From Ancylostoma caninum (lineage: Eukaryota; Nematoda; Chromadorea; Rhabditida; Ancylostomatidae): a stretch of DNA of 64,000 bases. The notes below the pieces were generated by a model. That model did not search any database and was not told the DNA's origin. It saw nothing but the letters and a program-made list of their open reading frames with translations. Made by a program: the position numbers and the translations under genes. The number at the start of each line of letters is the position of its first letter. Position 1 is the stretch's first letter. Shown here piece after piece: positions 37,719 through 46,005 of this stretch. The stretch covers positions 62,001 to 126,000 of the forward strand of contig JBAJFG010000637.1 in assembly GCA_037903475.1 (NCBI GenBank), read 5' to 3'.

Positions 37719-38427
37719 TCATTGGTGCACAAAACTACCGGTATTTTTCTTATCACCTTTATAGGAAATTGTATAAAGTTTTATAGCAAATTCTGCGGCC
37801 TCTTCAAATATCTCATGCATTTTGAACGAAATAACGTTTTGGTGAATTTTTGGCTCTGGAACGAAAGACGTCAAAACAAATTTTTGCCAAACTCTCTTCA
37901 GCGAGCTAAAACTCGGCGACATCGCAGCAGGAACCACTCGGAGTACCACCATAGTTCTGGCTAAGGAAGTGCGAGCAAATGCACAACGCAGAGCTGCTTC
38001 CGGATTTTTCGACGTGGTGTCTATTGTTTCAAAAGTAAGCAATGTCGCATAGGTCTTCCTGGGGTTTTCAACTCCCAACTGATGGCAGTAATGGAAGAGT
38101 ACCCATTCAAAACAACATATTTCGTTTAACAGAACCTCGTCGGTGATTGTAGTTAGGGAATCCCTTCGTTCGGTAAGAATGGGAGGATAAAAAGGCTCGA
38201 CGACTAGATGTCGCTCATACTGAACGAGCACCACATTGATCTTTGTTAAGAGATCTGCTCCGTGCCTTTGTAATGGAAGAATCGATACCAAACAGAGATC
38301 TATAGTGGTAATTCCAGTAGTTCGGTTCACTTCCTCTACACTGAGGAGTTTCGAGGGAGGCTGCTTACTGCTTCTCCTTATCTCCGAAGGAACGAAACGG
38401 AACCCTTCGTTTACTTTTTCTTTTTTT
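37719..38427 (-). CDS. Unrecognised open frame of about 235 codons, no ATG
   Basis: The minus strand is open from a TGA near 38427 to TGA at 37721-37719, unusually long for this AT-rich sequence. There is no ATG near the 5' end; the first Met is far inside, so it is an exon, a retrocopy or a transposon fragment. Composition is varied, with no low complexity (for example VLLNEICCFEWVLFHYCHQL and EIFEEAAEFAIKLYTISY). No domain recognised, no signal peptide. It ends 25 bp from the mariner-like element. Confidence 0.35.
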
Positions 38428-39577
38428 CAACTTTTTGTTCCCTTTTTATTCTATTAATAATCTTTGTTCATTTATAAAACACACAGATTTCGAGAAATGG
38501 CAACAAACCAAGCTTGGCTTTATCGTTGTTTGCCCCCCCCCCTGGTTGCTCGGTTTTATAGTGTGGAGTATAGACTCTCTACGACAAAATGAAGTGCTCT
38601 GCTCAATAGTTTGTCGAGGAAGAAGCACCGAAACAGTATCAAAAACCGAAGCAATACAAGATGAAGGCCACGGCGACTTTGTGGTGACTCGCTGCAGAGA
38701 TCGCTGCTCACTACTGCCCATTCAGTCGATCCGCGGTTAACATCCTACTGAAGAACGTAGTGAAAAAAGAGAAGGTCAGCACAGGAGTAATCGCTTACTT
38801 GCTCCGTCCTTGTGGTTGAGGTGGAATTTGAAGGAGTTTCGTGAAAGTATCATTTCTTACCTAGACTTTTCCTTAAAGACTGGAGAAGGATTTCAGGAGA
38901 ATTCAGGCCGATCGGACATGTGATGTTCTACTCCTGTTCAATCTATCTGGGAGCAAAGGTCATCAAAATTGCAAGAATCTAAGCTTCTGTTTTCATCAAC
39001 GTACATCGACTTTCAAGCACGCAAATGCTGTGATTGTGTCAAGCAATAGAAGTTGTAAGCTCACGCATTAGTGTCATCTCTTATTCACCGTGATATTATG
39101 TCCAGAAAGTTCAATTATCCGAGATGTGGGTACAGGCTGTGTACCCGGGAATCACGAGCATCTCTTGTTACACAGTGGATCTCACAAAAGATGTCGAAGC
39201 TTCACGTTTAGGCGTAGAGTACTTGAGTATACGTACGTATGTATTGTATCATAGATCCAGTGAAGAACCTAGATCAGAACAACCTAGCCGGTGTGGTAGA
39301 AAAGGTGCAGTCATCGACGATACCGGCACTTCTGCAAGTTTAATAACTTCTTGAAGAGCATGGAGTGTATGTACATAGGATGTTGTTACAACTCTCATAC
39401 CCTAGCGAATTCCAACTTAATAACCTGAAATATTTGATCTGTGATCTATCTGTCACATTCTTAATGGGAAAAACAACAATGTAAAGCCAAGAGAGACTTA
39501 ATTACAACATCTTTGAAATCCTGAGAACCAAAGACGCAATTGTTCTAATTCGAGCCTATAAAACATCACTATCACTA
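38428..39577. other. No gene supported
   Basis: Spacer with a poly-C run at about 38526 and a short ATCACT repeat just before Helitron B. Confidence 0.5.
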
Positions 39578-39744
39578 TCACTACTTATAATAACGCGCTT
39601 AGTCTGTCTGTCTGTGAGTGTACGTGTGTGTCAGAGCGTTACGAAATTAGTCCATTCAGTTTCCGAATCTTATTGAGCGGTGAACTAACATCGATAACAC
39701 ATTAGTTGATATCTGCGATATTGTAACGGTCGAGTAGGTCGAGT

Positions 39745-40610
39745 AGGCCGGCGCCCAAAAGTGGGGGGACGGGTCCAACGCTGTGATAAGGCCCCGCCAG
39801 CACTCAAAAGTGGGGGAGTCGGGTCCAACGGTGTGATAAGAGTGCGCCGGCGTCCAAAAGTGGAGAAACGCCTGGAGTCGGGTCCACCACTGTGGTAAGG
39901 GTGTGCTGGTACACAGAAGTGGGGGAGACGGGTCCAGCACTGTGATAAGGGTGCGCTGGCGCCCGTAAGTGGAGAGACTGGTCCACCGCTGTGATAAGGG
40001 TGCGCTGGCGCCCGTAAGTGGAGAGACGGGTCCACCGCTGTAACAAGGTCCCGCCGGCACTCAAAAGTGGGGGAGTCGGGTCCAACGGTGTGATAAGGGT
40101 GCGTCGGCGCCCAAAAGTGGGGGGACGGGGCCAACGTTATGGTAAAGCCCCGCCGGTACCCAGAAGTGGGGGAGACGGGTCCACCACTGTAATAAGGGTG
40201 TGCCGGCGCCCAGAAGTGGGGGAGACGGGTCCAGCACTGTGATAAGGGTGCGCTGGCGCCCGTAAGTGGAGAGATGGGTCCACCGCTGTAACAAGGTCCC
40301 GCCGGCACTCAAAAGTGGGGGAGTCGGGTCCAACGGTGTGATAAGGGTGCGTCGGCGCCCAAAAGTGGGGGGACGGGGCCAACGTTATGGTAAAGCCCCG
40401 CCGGTACCCAGAAGTGGGGGAGACGGGTCCACCACTGTAATAAGGGTGTGCCGGCGCCCAGAAGTGGGGGAGACGGGTCCAGCACTGTGATAAGGGTGCG
40501 CTGGCGCCCGTAAGTGGGGGAGATGGGGCCACACTGTGATAAGGGTGCGTCGGCGCCCAAAGGTGGGGAAACGCATGACGGTCCAGCGTTGTGATAAGGG
40601 CGCCCGCGTC
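39745..40610. repeat. Minisatellite of Helitron B with 248-bp higher-order repeat
   Basis: Diverged ~49-bp units of the same family as at 33886-34800. 40018-40265 and 40266-40513 are nearly identical, so five-unit blocks (248 bp) were duplicated as a whole. Units near the left edge are closer to the 59-bp type (AAACGCCTGGAGTCGGGTCC at about 39866). Confidence 0.93.
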
Positions 40611-41297
40611 CAGAAAAGGAAGTTTGTCACGGCCTAGGTGAATTTCTTCATAAATGGTGACCTGGCACCCGTTCCGGCTATTCCTTCTACTTATGTGACC
40701 TAGGTGCACGTTATTCCAATCCGCATTCCCCTCCTCATTCCAGTCCATTTCTATTTGAATCGACCGCCACCCTTCACTCTGTTTTTATACATGGGCAGAC
40801 CCTTATCACTTGAGTTACCACAACAACCTGCTAAAGATAGATTATTTCAAGAGAGCATTTCCACTGAATCGGCTACGTCCAATTAACAACGGCCACTAGG
40901 GCCAATCAAAAGAAATTACTTCTGATATTTCAGTACTGTTCTGTCTCTGAGCTTCATGAAATATTGCTGATATAGTTGTTCAGTTGAAAGCTCCTCAATG
41001 CCTTTATTAGTAAGCTTTCGGCATTTAATGCCTTCTTCAGACCTAAATATTAACAATCCATTGCTATCTCATCACAAGCTTACAAATAGGAACAGTTGAA
41101 CAATACCTAGAGGCAGGAAGTTAATAAGTCTTTCTGACTTCGTGTGCTCTCAGGCAATTGCTGACCTATACAACGATAACTTAGGTTGGTGTTCGACATA
41201 ATTCAACATGTTAAGAAAAGAACCTTGCTCCTAAGATGTTGGTCACAGAATGAAACTACGTTACGGCAAGAGATCGGAGAGGCATTTATACTCATAG

Positions 41298-42410
41298 TTA
41301 TGAGATCAATCTCAACACATCACGCAACTCCTCTCTGTTGTTTATCTCTGGACTGTGCCTCCTTATTTCCAGTGCCTCCATAATTTTCCTTTCCAGAGTA
41401 TTCACAAGATGACGGTGGAGGACTTTGACCTTCAACTTCGGAGCACGCTCGTACGTATGTTTCAGAGTGCGATGTCTTGAAAAACTTTCTGACGCGTAGG
41501 AGGCAGGGTTCGTTAATGCCCTGCGGTGCTCGTCCAGTCGCATTCGTAAGGGTCTCATTGTTTCTCCCACATATTTCTCTCCACAGCCTTCGCATGTAAT
41601 GAGGTACACCGTGCCCCGCAGCTGACAGATTTGCTCTTCGGTACAGTACTGACAGTCAGGCTGGAGGCATTTGCTTTCATATATGCGTGTGGAGGTTAAG
41701 ATTTCTTTCAATGTCGGTGGTGGACGAAACACTAGTTTTATTGGCAACCCAGAGTGTCTCACTACCTGATTTACTGCACGTGCTGGTCGCTCCCCCACGT
41801 AAGGAAGAATCAATGGAATTCCATCCGTTCTTGTATAGGGGAACCATGTTGTGGCAGGATTCACACTGTATCCGTTTTCGTCAAGTATGCGGGCAATCAT
41901 ACTTTCTATTTCTTGGTTCGAACCCATGCATAACTTGTTCTTCGTTTTCACCAGATTCCTTACCACGTTAACCTTGATGAAGTGTGGGTGAGCACTTCTC
42001 GCATGTACTAGGATGTTTGCCGATGCCGCCTTTTTATGCCATAGATGCTCCTTCTGACCCTGGACGATTCTGATTTTTGTACTTAGAAAGGGAAGATACC
42101 CATCGGCATCAGGCCTCTCAATCGTAAAAGACACGTTCGGGTCAAAAGCATTCAGTCTTTCCAGCGTCGTATCAACATCCGTTCCAGTAGTTCCTATCAC
42201 GAACACATCATCAATGTATCTTTTATAAAGCAGTATTCCGGACGTCAGTGATGACTTTTCGATATGGTCCAAATACATGATAGCCAGCAGTGGGGCAATA
42301 CGATTTCCCATGGCCAAACCTCGTTTCTGTTCGAAGAATTTGTTCTCGAAACGGAAAACATTGCAGAACAGAACAGAATTCAACATGGTCGTGATGTCTT
42401 CGGCGGTAAA
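41298..42410 (-). pseudogene. Penelope-like RT/GIY-YIG ORF, left copy, 5'-truncated
   Basis: Reverse-complement twin of the ORF at 42420-43538, with the same YIDDVF, GLAMGN and GIY-YIG motifs and no frameshift. The difference seen in the coding part is synonymous (GTG against GTA in LVNTLERK). The minus-strand frame also continues past the centre into antisense sequence, up to 42572. An intact C-terminal frame in both copies means the insertion is young or the arms are kept alike by gene conversion. Confidence 0.88.
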
Positions 42411-42419
42411 ATACCGAAC

Positions 42420-43538
42420 ATGGGTTTTACCGCCGAAGACATCACGACCATGTTGAATTCTGTTCTGTTCTGCAATGTTTTCCGTTTCGAGAACAAATTC
42501 TTCGAACAGAAACGAGGTTTGGCCATGGGAAATCGTATTGCCCCACTGCTGGCTATCATGTATTTGGACCATATCGAAAAGTCATCACTGACGTCCGGAA
42601 TACTGCTTTATAAAAGATACATTGATGATGTGTTCGTGATAGGAACTACTGGAACGGATGTTGATACGACGCTGGAAAGACTGAATGCTTTTGACCCGAA
42701 CGTGTCTTTTACGATTGAGAGGCCTGATGCCGATGGGTATCTTCCCTTTCTAAGTACAAAAATCAGAATCGTCCAGGGTCAGAAGGAGCATCTATGGCAT
42801 AAAAAGGCGGCATCGGCAAACATCCTAGTACATGCGAGAAGTGCTCACCCACACTTCATCAAGGTTAACGTGGTAAGGAATCTGGTGAAAACGAAGAACA
42901 AGTTATGCATGGGTTCGAACCAAGAAATAGAAAGTATGATTGCCCGCATACTTGACGAAAACGGATACAGTGTGAATCCTGCCACAACATGGTTCCCCTA
43001 TACAAGAACGGATGGAATTCCATTGATTCTTCCTTACGTGGGGGAGCGACCAGCACGTGCAGTAAATCAGGTAGTGAGACACTCTGGGTTGCCAATAAAA
43101 CTAGTGTTTCGTCCACCACCGACATTGAAAGAAATCTTAACCTCCACACGCATATATGAAAGCAAATGCCTCCAGCCTGACTGTCAGTACTGTACCGAAG
43201 AGCAAATCTGTCAGCTGCGGGGCACGGTGTACCTCATTACATGCGAAGGCTGTGGAGAGAAATATGTGGGAGAAACAATGAGACCCTTACGAATGCGACT
43301 GGACGAGCACCGCAGGGCATTAACGAACCCTGCCTCCTACGCGTCAGAAAGTTTTTCAAGACATCGCACTCTGAAACATACGTACGAGCGTGCTCCGAAG
43401 TTGAAGGTCAAAGTCCTCCACCGTCATCTTGTAAATACTCTGGAAAGGAAAATTATGGAGGCACTGGAAATAAGGAGGCACAGTCCAGAGATAAACAACA
43501 GAGAGGAGTTGCGTGATGTGTTGAGATTGATCTCATAA
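42420..43538 (+). pseudogene. Penelope-like RT/GIY-YIG ORF, right copy, 5'-truncated
   Basis: About 372 codons open to TAA at the end. Visible RT motifs: QKRGLAMGNRIAPLLA (motif B type), RYIDDVFVIG (catalytic YxDD), YLPFLSTKI. Then a CxxC pair (ITCEGCGEKY) sits in the GIY-YIG nuclease signature: TVYLITCEGCGEKYVGET followed by RxRxDEH. RT with GIY-YIG is diagnostic of Penelope-like elements. RT motifs before motif B, including the first catalytic Asp, are absent. The open frame extends upstream to 42264 only because it reads the antisense of the other arm. Confidence 0.88.
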
Positions 43539-43795
43539 CTATGAGTATAAATGCCTCTCCGATCTCTTGCCGTGACGTAGTTTCATTCTGTGACCAACAT
43601 CTTAGGAGCAAGGTTCTTTTCTTAACATGTTGAATTATGTCGAACACCAACCTAAGTTATCGTTGTATAGGTCAGCAATTGCCTGAGAGCACACGAAGTC
43701 AGAAAGACTTATTAACTTCTTGCCTCTAGGTATTGTTCAACTGTTCCTATTTGTAAGCTTGTGATGAGATAGCAATGGATTGTTAATATTTAGGT

Positions 43796-43822
43796 CTGAA
43801 GAAGGCATTAAATGCCGAAAGC
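43796..43822 (+). ncRNA. Hammerhead-like core in the Penelope 3' region (mirror copy 41014-41040)
   Basis: CTGAAGA, then GGCATTAAATGCC (5-bp stem, TAA loop), then GAAA: the order CUGANGA-stem II-GAAA of a hammerhead ribozyme. Penelope-like elements are known to carry hammerhead motifs. There is one extra A before the stem and I could not build convincing helices I and III with a UH cleavage site, so activity is doubtful. Confidence 0.3.
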
Positions 43823-43993
43823 TTACTAATAAAGGCATTGAGGAGCTTTCAGCTGCACAACTATATCAGCGAAATTACTTCTCCCAAGTGGAGGAAGGCT
43901 ACCGCTCACGCGATCGAGAGCCTTCCAAAAGTCGATGGACTTACTCGGGGGATACAGGATCTACTAAATCTGTCCACCTTTTTTCTGCATCGT

Positions 43994-44057
43994 ATGCGAG
44001 CGAAGCGAGCATCAGTGGAAGTCTGGAAGTCCGGCGTTAGCCGGACGGCCAGACTGG
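43994..44057 (+). repeat. Helitron 3' module copy 2: nested hairpin
   Basis: Same 64-nt module as at 35284. Both stems are intact; the changes fall in loops and linkers (GTGA to GTTA, GGG to GGC). That pattern suggests the structure is under selection or recently amplified. Confidence 0.9.
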
Positions 44058-44278
44058 TACATATATACGTCCATCATGGAAAGCAGAACTAGAGTATTGA
44101 ACCCCTTCAAACAAAAAGATATCAATTCACTGGAGAACGGACGAAACAACTTCACTCGTAAATTAATTATGAGGTGTTCTGGCATGGACTATTCCTCAAT
44201 TCCAAGCGCGACAGAAAGATCGAAACAACTAGGATTTTAAACATCGTTACTGAGTCATTTTTTGTCAACCTACTTTGA

Positions 44279-44671
44279 GTGTTGGTAACTGATTTACGAG
44301 AACAAAAAGTGACAGTGATGATGTTTAAAATTCTAACGGACAAGGTTGATATTGATGCTGCTGAATTTTTCATGTTCACAGTTAGAAGAACTAGTAGCAG
44401 TGGTTCAAGGCTTGTCGACTCAGTAGCTAGAAGTCGAATCATATCAAAATTTTTCTCGCACAGAACGATTGGGTTATTTACTCCATTACTGAAAGATGGA
44501 GTACTGAACATGTCGGTTAACAGATTCAAGCTATACCTTGACCATCGATCAAAAACACAACAGTATATGTTCCCCTGTTTACATTGCAGTCGAGTTTTCA
44601 AAGACGTGCCAGATATTGATTGTATTGCATGCGTGACACTATTCCACGCCCCAAAATAAACAAATAAATAA
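44279..44671 (+). mobile_element. LINE retrotransposon 3' fragment (RT C-terminal region and tail)
   Basis: A 126-codon open frame (stop at 44657-44659) reads LREQKVTVMMFKILTDKVDI, then FFMF, then RIISKFFSHRTIGLF and LNMSVNRFKLYLD. This is the typical C-terminus of CR1/Jockey-type LINE polymerases (FFSxRxxxxWNxLPxxVVxxxSxxxFKxxLD). A (AAATA)n tail, 44655-44671, follows the stop as in a LINE 3' end. The 5' part is missing, with a stop just upstream, and WNSLP has drifted to FTPLL, so the copy is dead. The antisense frame (44682-44167) is a shadow. Confidence 0.72.
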
Positions 44672-45066
44672 GCGTAGCTCACTCAATCTCTCAGTTTACT
44701 GGATTTAAACAGCAAGGCTATAATTTTTTCCTTACGTACACCATGATTTGACGACTGTTTTCAACTAGGATGTGACATTATCACACTGTCACGACTGAAC
44801 AATTGTTCCTGCTTGAGCATTTCCTATCACTTCACGTTTTGGTATGTCCAAAGAGCATACATCTATAGAACACACTTCGTCCATACTTAGTCGCTATGAT
44901 AGACTGCAAGTAATCCTTAGAGAAATTATGGAGCTCATACGTCCGATTACGGCAATATATCCTGCTATGGCTGAGGTTGCTTGACAACACGGCAAGCTAG
45001 CAAAGAATTACCACGAGCACCGAAAAAGCGAGATCATGAACAAAGTGGGTTCACTAAATGGATATA

Positions 45067-46005
45067 CAGGGTGCGTGAAAAGTATTGACAGCCCAAAATG
45101 TCTCGTGAAGAAATTAGTAATTGGGCGAATGTGACCAATTTCTTCATGACGTACAGAAAACAATGTAGCAAACAATATTGGATCATGTCCACCCAATTTT
45201 GCATTTATTAAAACGCCTGCATGAAAACCTTGAGGGACGACACAAGTGCACGCGCTGCAGAGATCGTCAACTATTTCACTTTGTGTTTCTTCTAATTGAT
45301 CAACCCGAGAGTCCAAACCGTAGTGCATTGTAGCACATGTTTGCTCCCTCATAGTATCTGTGTTGTATGAGCCATAGATTTAAAGTCGGAAGAGTAAGGT
45401 GGTCATTAACTTGAACTGAAGGACCCGGAAACAACTTGCCTTCACCGTCTTTACCTTGTGAGCTGGAAAAAATCTTGTTATAAGAAGGATATTCTACTAC
45501 AAAAATAAAAGTTGATTCGAGAAACAGTATGCTTTGTCAATATATCATCTTGACAGTATGCTTTCTGACGTTCATGTGGAGATTCTGGGGGCATAAGCGG
45601 CGAAAATGATCGGAAACTCTTCTGCGCCGTTACCTAAACAGAAAGAAAATAAAATCATCATACAGACAAGAGCAGCTGGTACTTTTCATTAATTTTATTG
45701 TGAGCAGCTAAACATATGTTATTCCTAACCACAGTTTCGCCTCCACAAGACCTTCTCGGTAAATGCTAAGGATCAGGCCGAAAATGTCTACTTGCAGCGC
45801 GACACTGAAGCTTCCCTCGTTTTCTATGATAATGACTGGTAAAAATGGAGGTGAAACTGATTGAATACATGAGTGTTTTACTTATGTACGCTTGTTCGGG
45901 ATCCTACGAAGCGGAAGGGTTCTACTTTATTTCCATTCAATTTCGTTTTTCTACATATATATTTCGTGTTTCGCGAAAGCGGCCACTACTTTTCATGCAC
46001 CCCTG
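45067..46005 (-). mobile_element. Second mariner-like element, 939 bp, imperfect TIRs
   Basis: The left end CAGGGTGCGTGAAAAGTATT matches the reverse complement of the right end (CAGGGGTGCATGAAAAGTAG); TA flanks both. On the minus strand 45352-45120 is open and ends with VDDLCSACTC...NAKLGGHD, comparable to the Arg-rich C-terminus ending in ...GGHxE of Tc/mariner transposases, at the expected distance from the TIR. Internal deletion is likely because the element is about 300 bp short. Confidence 0.62.

Larger units (their letters stand above)
40924..43870. mobile_element. Two Penelope-like retroelement copies fused head to head
   Basis: Left arm 40966-42411 and right arm 42425-43870 are reverse complements, each 1446 bp without indels; I counted only about five mismatches. 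The 13-bp centre is 42412-42424. GAAATTACTTCT occurs directly before (40912-40923) and directly after (43871-43882), a 12-bp target-site duplication, so the pair was inserted as one unit. Between the left duplication and the left arm is a 42-bp extension (40924-40965). Each arm encodes the C-terminal half of a Penelope RT and a GIY-YIG domain. Both lack the N-terminal RT motifs, so neither is autonomous. Confidence 0.88.
39578..44057 (+). mobile_element. Non-autonomous Helitron-like element B, interrupted by a Penelope pair
   Basis: It starts TCACTACTTATAATAA after host A and ends CAGACTGG before host T. It keeps TTAGTCTGTC, the ACGAAATT leader, a minisatellite (39745-40610), CTTATCACTTGA (40802) and the terminal hairpin (44029-44046, same stem, loop GTTA). 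Without the Penelope insertion it is about 1.5 kb. The spacing CTTATCAC-to-hairpin module is then about 234 bp against 252 bp in element A, showing that the insertion split an element that already existed. The 5' boundary is slightly uncertain because ATCACT is repeated three times. Confidence 0.68.

Noticed and set aside
39656..40748. Similar repetitive open frames over the second minisatellite
   Set aside because: Same explanation; several frames on both strands are open at once.
42264..42572. N-terminal extension of both Penelope frames (MVQIHDSQQWGN...)
   Set aside because: It is the antisense of the opposite arm read across the palindrome centre, not element coding sequence.
44167..44682. 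171-codon minus frame
   Set aside because: Antisense shadow of the LINE C-terminal fragment, which has the recognisable motif on the plus strand.
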